Assembly (NCBI RefSeq): GCF_900096915.1
Contig: NZ_FMYK01000003.1
Location: 431,359 to 495,358 of the forward strand
Origin: Acinetobacter marinus
Lineage (GTDB): Bacteria; Pseudomonadota; Gammaproteobacteria; Pseudomonadales; Moraxellaceae
Reading direction: 5' to 3'
Length of the DNA: 64,000 nucleotides
Below, piece by piece: positions 35,201 through 43,530 of this stretch. The translations under genes and the position numbers were made by a program. Numbering within the stretch: position 1 is the first letter of the stretch; the number at the start of each line of letters is the position of its first letter. The notes under the pieces are model-generated. The model did no database searches. It was not told where the DNA came from and saw only the letters and a program-made list of their open reading frames with translations.

Positions 35201-37315
35201 ATGCGTAAAATCTCTATGCTTTCTCCTCTGAGTGTTGCGATTAAACACTCTATCTTTATTGGTTTGTCGTTGTCGTCTGTGGTGGTGTTTGCAGAAGATA
35301 CAGTCAATGTTTTGCCAACGATCGTGGTGGAAACCTATGATGAGGGCAAGATTGCGCAAAACTCCGACCTTGGTATTTTGGGTGAGAAGTCGTTAATTGA
35401 CACGCCTTTCTCGATTTTAACCTACACCCCAAAAGGCATTGAAGATCAACAAGCCTCGACCGTTGCTGAAGTGTTGAAAAATGATCCGAGTATTCGTGCG
35501 ACTACCAACTCTGGACATATGATGGAGAATTTGACCATTCGTGGTTTTGAAGTCAATCATGATGAAATTGCATTGAATGGACAGTACGGAATGCAACCAT
35601 TTGGTAATACGCCAACAGATTTGCTGGATTCAGTGACAGTGATTAAAGGGCCGAATGCGTTGGTGTCAGGCATGTCGCCAACGGGTGGTGTCGGTGGTAA
35701 AGTCAGTGCCAATACCAAACGTGCCACAGAAGACCTCACCGAAGTATCCGCATCGATCGAAGATGGTGGTTATTATAAATCAGGTTTTGATATCGCACGC
35801 CGCCTCGGTGAAGAAGATCAGTTCGGTATTCGCACCAGTGCATACTATGGTGATGGCGAGCATGTTATTGAAGGTATGGAAGATACCAATGTCAGTGGCA
35901 TTGTGGCTTTAGACTATACGACCGATAAATTAAAAATTAATTTTGATGCGTTCTCTGTGAAGCAAGATCGTCAGGGCGGTTCACCTGCGATGATTTCTTT
36001 GGCGGCTTATGAGAATCAAGGTACACCGTCTGCGCCTGAAGGTGATACCAATTATCTACCTTACTTGTTTGGACATATCAAAAGTAACTATGTGGGACTG
36101 AGTGGTGAATACAAATTTAGTCCAGATTTTAAAGTCTATGCAGGCGGTGGCTATGCTGAAAAATCGCATTCAGGACAGATGTTTGGTACACGAGTAAATT
36201 ATCGTAATGGCGCATACTCAATCAACTACTACGATCAACCGCAGACTGAGATCGATGTCACTGCCAATATGGGCTTTGAAGGTAAATTCAATACAGGAGC
36301 AATTCAACATACCGTTGGATTACGTGCGGATTATTTGTCACAAGAATCTTTCCAGTATCAAACAACGGGTTCGTCTTCAGCATTGGTATTGACAGATATT
36401 TATACGCCAAATACAACGTATGCACAGACTACATCGCCTGATATTTATCGTTATGATGACAATCAATTTGTAAGCTATGCGCTAACCGATCAAATGTCGA
36501 TGTTGGATGATAAGTTGCAAGTGATTTTGGGTGCACGTTATCAAGATATGGATATTAAAAATCATCTCACCAATACCAGTTACTCAGGTGATCGTGTATC
36601 GCCAAGTGCTGCTATCGTGGTTAAACCATTTGGCGAAGATTTTTCAATCTATACCAGTTATGTTGAAGGTTTAACCAATGGTGGGACTGTTGGTTCAGCG
36701 TATGTAAATGAGGGCGAGGTATTAGATCCTTATGTCACCAAGCAGTATGAAGTCGGCGCAAAATATCAATCAGGTTCATGGCTGAATACGCTGGCAATTT
36801 ACCAGATCGAAAAAGCCGCAAGTCTGGTTGAAACACGTTCTGATGGTGATTACTTGACCCAAGATGGCGAGCAACGCTCTCGTGGTGTGGAATGGACTTT
36901 AACAGGTGATATTACACGAGACTTGAGTATCCTTGGTAGCTTGGCTTATATTGATGCGGAATATACTAAAGCAGCGAGTAATGAAGGCAATGATGTGTTG
37001 GGCATCCCACATTTTACCGCAGGTCTAACTTTGAATTATGATATTCCATTTGTGGAAGGATTAAGTGTCAATACTCATGCAACCTATGTCGGAGAGCAGT
37101 ATTTGAACCAAGCAAATACCATCAAGTTGCCTGACTACACCATCGTTGATTTGGGTGCGAAATATGAAACATCACTGGGTGGTGTGGGTACGACATTCCG
37201 TGTTGGTGTGGATAATATTACTGATAAGAACTACTGGGCGGGTGTGTTTGGTAATAATTATGCCATTATCGGCGAAGGGCGTACGTATACCGCAGGTGTG
37301 ACCTTCAATTTTTAA
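35201..37315 (+). CDS. TonB-dependent siderophore receptor
   Basis: A 704-residue outer-membrane receptor. A signal peptide (MRKISMLSPLSVAIKHSIFIG ... VVVFA-ED) is followed by a TonB-box-like segment (VNVLPTIVVET). The plug domain covers about residues 60-190 (PFSILTYTPKGIED, LTIRGFEVNHDEIALNG, VTVIKGPNALVSGMSPTGGVGG). The 22-strand barrel ends in GVTFNF with the terminal phenylalanine used in outer-membrane assembly. Plug features resemble FhuA/FhuE-type ferric-siderophore receptors, so an exogenous hydroxamate siderophore is a plausible ligand. ATG 35201 is chosen because earlier in-frame codons would spoil the signal peptide. No siderophore biosynthesis genes are nearby. Confidence 0.9.
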   Translation: MRKISMLSPLSVAIKHSIFIGLSLSSVVVFAEDTVNVLPTIVVETYDEGKIAQNSDLGILGEKSLIDTPFSILTYTPKGIEDQQASTVAEVLKNDPSIRATTNSGHMMENLTIRGFEVNHDEIALNGQYGMQPFGNTPTDLLDSVTVIKGPNALVSGMSPTGGVGGKVSANTKRATEDLTEVSASIEDGGYYKSGFDIARRLGEEDQFGIRTSAYYGDGEHVIEGMEDTNVSGIVALDYTTDKLKINFDAFSVKQDRQGGSPAMISLAAYENQGTPSAPEGDTNYLPYLFGHIKSNYVGLSGEYKFSPDFKVYAGGGYAEKSHSGQMFGTRVNYRNGAYSINYYDQPQTEIDVTANMGFEGKFNTGAIQHTVGLRADYLSQESFQYQTTGSSSALVLTDIYTPNTTYAQTTSPDIYRYDDNQFVSYALTDQMSMLDDKLQVILGARYQDMDIKNHLTNTSYSGDRVSPSAAIVVKPFGEDFSIYTSYVEGLTNGGTVGSAYVNEGEVLDPYVTKQYEVGAKYQSGSWLNTLAIYQIEKAASLVETRSDGDYLTQDGEQRSRGVEWTLTGDITRDLSILGSLAYIDAEYTKAASNEGNDVLGIPHFTAGLTLNYDIPFVEGLSVNTHATYVGEQYLNQANTIKLPDYTIVDLGAKYETSLGGVGTTFRVGVDNITDKNYWAGVFGNNYAIIGEGRTYTAGVTFNF

Positions 37316-37357
37316 TCGTTCATATGAATTAATTTAAAATTGACATCAACGCAATAA

Positions 37358-37382
37358 CAAAGCGACCATCATGGTCGCTTTG
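37358..37382. terminator. Perfect 12-base-arm hairpin terminator
   Basis: CAAAGCGACCAT and ATGGTCGCTTTG are exact complements around a single C. It lies between the convergent TonB receptor and acyl-CoA ligase genes and could serve both strands, though the U tracts are short. Confidence 0.7.
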
Positions 37383-37416
37383 TTGTATCCGAAGATAAAT
37401 AATGATGTGTGAGAAA

Positions 37417-39045
37417 TTATGCAGTCAGTAAGACGTCACCGAACTGATCACGTAATTCTGATTTGACCATTTTTCCAGTACCGTTGATTGGAATGGCATC
37501 AACGAAGATCACACGATCTGGAATCTGCCAATCGGCAATTTTCCCTTGGTAATAGGCTTTGATCGCCTCTTCATCGATGTTGCTACCTTCTTCTTTAATG
37601 GCAACCAACACTGGACGTTCATCCCATTTTGGATGTTTGGCGGCAATCGCAGCTGCCATACGAATCTCAGGGTGACTCATGGCAATGCCTTCAAGCTCAA
37701 CCGAAGAAATCCATTCACCACCAGATTTGATCAAGTCTTTTGAACGGTCTCGAATCACCAAGAAGCCATCGGGATCAATGGTTGCGACATCACCCGTATC
37801 GAACCAACCATCTTCGGTTAGTGCAGACTCGCCCTTATTAAAGTATTCGGAGACGATCCAATGTCCTCGAATGTGCAGATTACCTTGGCTGTGACCATCA
37901 TTTGGTAGGACTTGATTGTTGGCATCTGGATCGACGACACGAATCTCCACACCGAACACAGGACGACCTTGAGAAAGACGGAGTTTTTCAAGTTCTACTT
38001 CAGGTAAATCGGCATGTTTTGCTTTGGTTTGGTTGGCTGTGCCGAGTGGACTGGTTTCAGTCATACCCCAAGCATGGATGGTTTCGCAGTGATATTTATC
38101 TTTAAAGGTTTTTAGGATGGCAGGCGGGCAGGCTGCACCACCAACGACATTACGATTCATGCTTTCCAGCGTCGTGTCACGCTTTGCCGCTGCCGCAAGC
38201 AGACCTTGCCAAATGGTCGGTACACCAAGCGCAACAGTGACTTTATAATCATCAATGAGGCTGACTAAGCTATCACCATCCAGATTTGGACCCGGCAGAA
38301 CAAGACTGCTACCAGTCATCGCCGTGGCGTATGGAATCCCCCACGCATTGACATGGAACATCGGTACAACAGGGAGTACCACGTCTTTGGCGGAAAGATT
38401 CAGCGAGTCTGGCACCGCAATACCAAAGGCATGTAACATGGTCGAACGGTGGCTATAAAGCACGCCTTTAGGATTGCCTGTAGTCCCTGAAGTGTAGCAC
38501 AGCGAGCTTGCGGTATTCTCATCCAGCTCAGGCCACTCAAACTGATCCGATTCACTGGCAACTAGATCATCATAAAACAAGACATCAGGCAAAGCTGCCA
38601 AGACTTTTTCGTCTTTGCCACTTAAGCAAATAAACTTTTCAACAGTTGGGACTTTGTCCTTAATCGCAACGATCAGCGGTAAAAAAGTCACATCAAAAAA
38701 TAACGCTTTGTCCTTGGCATCATTGATAATAAATACCAATTGCTCTGGGAAAAGGCGAGGGTTGATGGTATGACAGACGTAACCACTACACGACACGGCA
38801 TACCATGTTTCGAGGTGGCGATAGTTATTCCATGCGATGGTGGCTAAGCGATCACCGAGTTGCAAATTGTATCGACTCAGCGCATTGGCGAGGCGTTTTG
38901 AGTTTTGTGCAACTTTACCCCAACTGGTTGTTGTAAATTCCCCGCTGACTTCTTTGGAAATGATCTGTGTATCGCCGTGGTACTGTGCCGCATGATCAAT
39001 CAAACTGCTAATCATTAATGGGCGATGCATCATTTGTCCAAACAT
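37417..39045 (-). CDS. Medium/long-chain acyl-CoA ligase (AlkK-like)
   Basis: An AMP-forming acyl-CoA synthetase of 542 residues that activates fatty acids for beta-oxidation. It has the P-loop YTSGTTGNPKG near 188, HAWGMTETSPLGT near 325, GWFDTGDVATID near 410, and IKSGGEWISSVELE near 440, with the C-terminal adenylation lysine in PINGTGKMVKSELR. The N-terminal MHRPLMISSLIDHAAQYH pattern is the usual one for AlkK/medium-chain fatty acyl-CoA ligases. It is a single gene, transcribed toward the TonB receptor terminator. Chain-length preference cannot be read here. Confidence 0.9.
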   Translation of the reverse strand: MFGQMMHRPLMISSLIDHAAQYHGDTQIISKEVSGEFTTTSWGKVAQNSKRLANALSRYNLQLGDRLATIAWNNYRHLETWYAVSCSGYVCHTINPRLFPEQLVFIINDAKDKALFFDVTFLPLIVAIKDKVPTVEKFICLSGKDEKVLAALPDVLFYDDLVASESDQFEWPELDENTASSLCYTSGTTGNPKGVLYSHRSTMLHAFGIAVPDSLNLSAKDVVLPVVPMFHVNAWGIPYATAMTGSSLVLPGPNLDGDSLVSLIDDYKVTVALGVPTIWQGLLAAAAKRDTTLESMNRNVVGGAACPPAILKTFKDKYHCETIHAWGMTETSPLGTANQTKAKHADLPEVELEKLRLSQGRPVFGVEIRVVDPDANNQVLPNDGHSQGNLHIRGHWIVSEYFNKGESALTEDGWFDTGDVATIDPDGFLVIRDRSKDLIKSGGEWISSVELEGIAMSHPEIRMAAAIAAKHPKWDERPVLVAIKEEGSNIDEEAIKAYYQGKIADWQIPDRVIFVDAIPINGTGKMVKSELRDQFGDVLLTA

Positions 39046-39365
39046 ATTGACTTCCTTGTGTGTCTAACATTTTGTGCCTTTACTTTGCATGAGAAGTGAT
39101 GGGGTGGCAATAGGCAAAATCTTCCAAAAGCACTGCAAGCATTGCAAAATATTACAGAAAAATGCTCTAAAAATGTATGGCGAAATCAGAGACATTGGAT
39201 TGCGATCAATCAATATACGGACTTTTAAGTGGGCTCTAAAGCAGGCGACACAGCATTGAGAGATCAAAATACCAAGAATTGGGGATGTATCTCATTATCA
39301 TAATCTATTTAAATAGATATCGATAGGTCAACAGGATTTATCACCATAATCACGGAGTAAATAAA
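39046..39365. other. Intergenic region upstream of the pilus operon
   Basis: About 320 bases that include the promoters of the acyl-CoA ligase (minus) and the pilus operon (plus). The ribosome-binding site CGGAG lies ten bases before the pilin ATG. No further gene or recognisable operator was seen. Confidence 0.5.
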
Positions 39366-39833
39366 ATGAAACTGAATAAATTGCTTTTATGTGTTTTGAG
39401 CGTGGGTATTTGCGGTGTCTCACAAGCTGCAACTGTGAAATCAACCATCCCATTAAAATTAACCATTCCAAAATTATGCACAATCGATAATCAGGCAGGT
39501 ACGGTATTGGTTCCTTCAGATGGGTCTAATGTCTCCGCATCTTACACTGTCACTTGTAATACGGGTTACACCATTTCGACCATGACGGATAATTATTTGA
39601 CGTCCGATTGGGCAACGCACCTAAAATCTTCAGCAGGCAACTACTTAGTGACTGGCATGGGAACGACTGGTCCAGGAGGCACTTCAGTAGGCATTCAACA
39701 TGCAGCAGGTGTGAGTTTCCCTGGTAGTAGCGTGGATACCTTTACCATGAGTGTATCTTTGCAAAATGCGATTACGCCGACCACCACTGCGGGCACATAT
39801 CGTGATAACTACCGTATCACTGTAACCTACTAA
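39366..39833 (+). CDS. SCPU-domain pilin (archaic chaperone-usher major subunit)
   Basis: A 155-residue exported protein: signal peptide MKLNKLLLCVLSVGICGVSQA, then a spore coat U (SCPU) domain with two cysteines early (LCTIDNQAGT, TVTCNTGY) and the family's C-terminal TAGTYRDNYRITVTY. Proteins of this type form the fibre of archaic pili such as the A. baumannii Csu pilus, being polymerised at the outer membrane by donor-strand exchange. It is the first gene of a four-gene cluster and separated from the chaperone by 122 bases, which would allow higher expression of the main subunit. Confidence 0.87.
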   Translation: MKLNKLLLCVLSVGICGVSQAATVKSTIPLKLTIPKLCTIDNQAGTVLVPSDGSNVSASYTVTCNTGYTISTMTDNYLTSDWATHLKSSAGNYLVTGMGTTGPGGTSVGIQHAAGVSFPGSSVDTFTMSVSLQNAITPTTTAGTYRDNYRITVTY

Positions 39834-39955
39834 GGCGACAACATTTCATTTTCAAAATATCAGACGCAAAATGACGATGGACTCTTTTTAATCCGTTAAG
39901 AGGAGTCTTTTTTAGAATAATCAATAAATGATCGAAAATTGAAGCGGGGCGAATT

Positions 39956-40681
39956 ATGACAAACTATAAATTGAGCACAATGTATTTTTTGTTTGCTGTG
40001 CTGATGCAACCCGTCTATGCAGGCGTCAATATTAGTCCAGTGATTTTGGAAGTGGATGCTGAGAATCATGTGCGTAGTACCACCATCACTTTGCACAATG
40101 GTGTAGAAGACTATCCTCGAAACTATGAGCTCACCGCATATAAATGGACGCAAAATGAACAGGGCGAAGAGCAACTCGAGCCTAGTAACGAATTGGTGAT
40201 GAATCCCAAAACATTTAATTTGGCTAGTGGAGAAAAACAAACGATTCGCATCGGCTTTCGTCAAGCTATCGAAAAAATGAATATCCAAGATGAGCAAAGT
40301 TGGCGCATCTTATTTCAAGAGATTCCGACACCACTGACTGCAAACGGTATTCAAGTCAGTGTTGATATGAGCATTCCTTTATTCGTTACAGCAAAACCCA
40401 ATGAAAAGGCACCAAATTTAGGTGCAGAAATTATTCAAAATGCGGGGCAAATCAGTCAGCTGAAAATAATCAATCAAAACGATGTGCATATCAAAACGAT
40501 GGGAATAACAGTCGTTGATACGAATGAGAAGACTGTAGCTCAATATGACAGTATGAAGTATATATTGGCGCATAAAAGTTTTGCTTTTGACCTTGGAAAT
40601 ATCAAGTCGAGTAAAAATCTCAAAGCAATCGTCAAAGTAGATCAAATCGTTGAGCCACTCATCATCCATATCAATGAGTAG
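39956..40681 (+). CDS. Archaic-type periplasmic pilus chaperone
   Basis: A 241-residue PapD-like chaperone. The signal peptide (MTNYKLSTMYFLFAVLMQPVYA) is followed by the two Ig-like domains. Family marks are GVNISPVILEVDAE, the TITLHNGVEDYPRNYELTAYKW strand, and the GEKQTIRIGFRQ strand carrying the conserved basic residue that anchors the subunit C-terminus. CsuC-like chaperones of the archaic (sigma) class match this architecture. Works in the periplasm with the usher encoded 11 bases downstream. Confidence 0.87.
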   Translation: MTNYKLSTMYFLFAVLMQPVYAGVNISPVILEVDAENHVRSTTITLHNGVEDYPRNYELTAYKWTQNEQGEEQLEPSNELVMNPKTFNLASGEKQTIRIGFRQAIEKMNIQDEQSWRILFQEIPTPLTANGIQVSVDMSIPLFVTAKPNEKAPNLGAEIIQNAGQISQLKIINQNDVHIKTMGITVVDTNEKTVAQYDSMKYILAHKSFAFDLGNIKSSKNLKAIVKVDQIVEPLIIHINE

Positions 40682-40692
40682 AGGTGATGGTC

Positions 40693-43080
40693 ATGAAAAA
40701 GAAATTACTGGCACTGCTCATCATCAGCCAAATCTATCCTAGCACAGTGTCTTTCGCCGCAGATGTAGCAATATCTCATTCAGAAGAATATCTGATGCAA
40801 CTTTGGGTCAATGGAGTCGATCAGCAACGAGATGTGATTTTTAAAAAAACTGAACACAGTATTTGGGTGGCATGTGTCGACTTAGATGGCACGTTTATTG
40901 ATATTGCACAGCTGAAACAGCAAACCATTCAAAACACCTTATATTGCGATGTCAATCATGCAGGCTTGACGAGTCAGATTGATGATTCTAGCCAAACGCT
41001 TCAAATCAATTTACCCGCTTCTGGGCTCTCATCAAATCAAGTATTGAATAAATATCAAGGCTATATCACCACACCCGCCCCATTTGGTGCTTATCTGGAC
41101 TATGAAGCCTACTATGCCAAGCATGCCCGTCAAGCAGATAATTCCATGTTGAATATTCGCAATGAACTCGGCGTATTTTGGAAAAATGCACTATTTACCC
41201 ATGCCATGCTGACTAAACGTGAAGAATTTAATCAACAAGAAAATCGAGATACCACACGCTTATTCAGCAATCTCAGCATCGAATATCCTCAACACATGAG
41301 CACCTTGCAATTTGGCGACATCACCACAGCGTCGACTGCCAATACACGTGGCTTTTATTTTGCAGGGGTGCAGTACGGCACCAATTTTATCAGTAGACCA
41401 GGTTTTGTTTATTGGAATGTTCCGCAAATACAAGGCAGTGCGCTAACGCCGTCTACGGTTGATTTATATATCAATGGAGTGCGAAGTTATAATAGTCGAG
41501 TCAATCCAGGCGAATTTAATATCGAAAGTGGTGCATTTCTCAATGGCGATGGCACAGCACAACTGGTGGTTGAGGATATCTTGGGTAATCGCCAAGTGCA
41601 GAATATTGAATTATTTGTATCGGATCGATTGTTGCGTCCAAATCTTGCCGATTATCAATTTTCAGCAGGGAAAATTCGCTATAACTATGATCAAGATAGC
41701 GATGACTATCGAGAAAGTTTTGCCAGCGCCTATTATCGAAAAGGCATGACTTCCAAATGGAGTTTGGGCGGAACAATACAATATAGTGATGATATTCAAA
41801 ATGCTGGACTACTTTCAACGCATTATATTCGCCATTTTGGGGTGCTTGATCTCGGTGCTGGCTGGAGTCATGCTGATGCTAGTTCTGGATATTCTAGAGA
41901 TGGGCATACGCTGAGTATCGGTTTTGAGAAGAATACGGCACGATATAATATCGGCGCAAATACACAGTTTTATAGCCAAGACTATCAAATGCTTGGGATG
42001 GAGCAAGGGGCTGAAGTCTCAGAACGAGAAAGCCTTGCCTATATCGGTTTTAACCAAGTGCCATTTTTTGGCAATATCTCTTTAAATTATATCGAGCGGA
42101 TTCCGCATAAAAACTCGAATACTGAAGAAAGCCAAATCTTTGCGATACGTGGTGGGCGAGCATTAAGTCGGAATTTATATTTCAATTATGGCGTACAACA
42201 TGAGCGCCATACTGAGGATGATGTGAGCTTTGACTTGGCATTGACCTACCAGTTTGATGAAAAGCGCTCGGCTTATCTCAATCATGATCAGGATGCAACC
42301 ACGCTAAATTTTACCAAAGCAGATGCTGAACATGTTGGCATAGATTATGATATTGGTGTTGCTAAGTTACATGGAACAACAGCATCGCAAGGCAATGCTT
42401 CGGATGATTATGCTGCCAATGCACAAACTCGGCTGAAAAGTAATTTGGGTGATTTGACCTTAAAATATTATCAATCGGAACAGCGGCGGAATTATCAAGC
42501 GAATTTTAAAGGGGCGCTTACTTGGCTGGGCGGAGCGTTTAATTTTACCAAAGCTGTGGATTATCCATTTAGTTTGATTCGTATAGAAGATTCACCAAAT
42601 ATTGATGTGTTTCGTAATAATACTTTCATTGGCAAAACCAATAAAAATGGCACGCTATTTGTACATCGTTTGATTCCATATACCCAACAAGTCTTATCCT
42701 TCAATCCGAATCAGCTGGAAATCGAAGATCAAGTATCTACGACCAAACAAACGCTTGTGCCACTCCCTTCACGTGGCTATGTACTGGATTTTCCAGTGGT
42801 GAAAACACGTGAAATTACATTTCGGATTGTTGCTGAAGATGGCAAAGAGATCCCTGTTGGCAGTCTATTGTCAGTTGATCAAAATGGATTGGATTTGAGT
42901 CCAGTTGGTAAAGCAGGGCTAGTCACTTTATACGGAATTATCCCAAATATTAATCATGCGTTTTCCGTTCAGACTGGGGTAGATTCACAATGTCATTTCC
43001 AACACCAAACTGCTCAATCTACAAGCCTAGATATAGGGCAAGTCATTGAGGTGACGTGTTTGACAGGAGCGGGAAAATGA
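40693..43080 (+). CDS. Archaic chaperone-usher outer membrane usher
   Basis: A 795-residue FimD/PapC-type usher, CsuD-like. The signal peptide (MKKKLLALLIISQIYPSTVSFA) leads into an N-terminal chaperone-binding domain. Usher motifs include LYINGVRSYNSRVNPGEFNI and DGTAQLVVEDILGNRQ near residues 255-300, a long beta-barrel, and a C-terminal stretch FRIVAEDGKEIPVGSLL. GAGG is eight bases before ATG 40693, chosen over GTG/ATG at 40684-40687. Its stop overlaps the next ATG (ATGA), coupling the two genes. Confidence 0.92.
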   Translation: MKKKLLALLIISQIYPSTVSFAADVAISHSEEYLMQLWVNGVDQQRDVIFKKTEHSIWVACVDLDGTFIDIAQLKQQTIQNTLYCDVNHAGLTSQIDDSSQTLQINLPASGLSSNQVLNKYQGYITTPAPFGAYLDYEAYYAKHARQADNSMLNIRNELGVFWKNALFTHAMLTKREEFNQQENRDTTRLFSNLSIEYPQHMSTLQFGDITTASTANTRGFYFAGVQYGTNFISRPGFVYWNVPQIQGSALTPSTVDLYINGVRSYNSRVNPGEFNIESGAFLNGDGTAQLVVEDILGNRQVQNIELFVSDRLLRPNLADYQFSAGKIRYNYDQDSDDYRESFASAYYRKGMTSKWSLGGTIQYSDDIQNAGLLSTHYIRHFGVLDLGAGWSHADASSGYSRDGHTLSIGFEKNTARYNIGANTQFYSQDYQMLGMEQGAEVSERESLAYIGFNQVPFFGNISLNYIERIPHKNSNTEESQIFAIRGGRALSRNLYFNYGVQHERHTEDDVSFDLALTYQFDEKRSAYLNHDQDATTLNFTKADAEHVGIDYDIGVAKLHGTTASQGNASDDYAANAQTRLKSNLGDLTLKYYQSEQRRNYQANFKGALTWLGGAFNFTKAVDYPFSLIRIEDSPNIDVFRNNTFIGKTNKNGTLFVHRLIPYTQQVLSFNPNQLEIEDQVSTTKQTLVPLPSRGYVLDFPVVKTREITFRIVAEDGKEIPVGSLLSVDQNGLDLSPVGKAGLVTLYGIIPNINHAFSVQTGVDSQCHFQHQTAQSTSLDIGQVIEVTCLTGAGK

Positions 43081-43496
43081 ACAAAATGATGAGAGTCTGT
43101 ACGAGCTACCTACTGAGCATGATGTGCTGTAGCCAGCTTTGGGCAAATGGTTGTGAGATTTCACAGATCACATCGAATCAGCTTGAACTTTTACCAGAGC
43201 AACATAATTCGAGCAATATGGCTTTTTCCGTCAAATGTCCACAACCCTTTAATATCTCATTCAATAGTCATCAAAGTCGCAGTGATGGCATCAGCTATCT
43301 CAGCTCAGGCAAACATAAAATCAGAACCAAACTCAGTGCGCAAGGTGATCGCCATATCACATGGGCGACGCCGATCAGCCAACAAGAAAATATCACGCAT
43401 CATTATGTGGTGACTGCCACGTTAATCGAGCCGATTACTGCGATTACTCCCGCAGGAACGTATCGGGATAATATACGCATCTTGATTGAATACTGA
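43077..43496 (+). CDS. Second SCPU-domain pilus protein (possible tip subunit)
   Basis: A 139-residue exported protein with signal peptide (MNKMMRVCTSYLLSMMCCSQLWA), mature N-terminal NGCEISQ and the SCPU-type ending TPAGTYRDNIRILIEY, nearly the same as the end of the first pilin. It starts on the last bases of the usher gene. A second SCPU subunit after the usher fits a minor or tip adhesin role, but unlike CsuE it is a single short domain, so the adhesin assignment is an inference from position. Confidence 0.8.
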   Translation: MNKMMRVCTSYLLSMMCCSQLWANGCEISQITSNQLELLPEQHNSSNMAFSVKCPQPFNISFNSHQSRSDGISYLSSGKHKIRTKLSAQGDRHITWATPISQQENITHHYVVTATLIEPITAITPAGTYRDNIRILIEY

Positions 43497-43530
43497 TGTC
43501 AATAGTGGCATGAATTGAGGCAGTGTGGTT

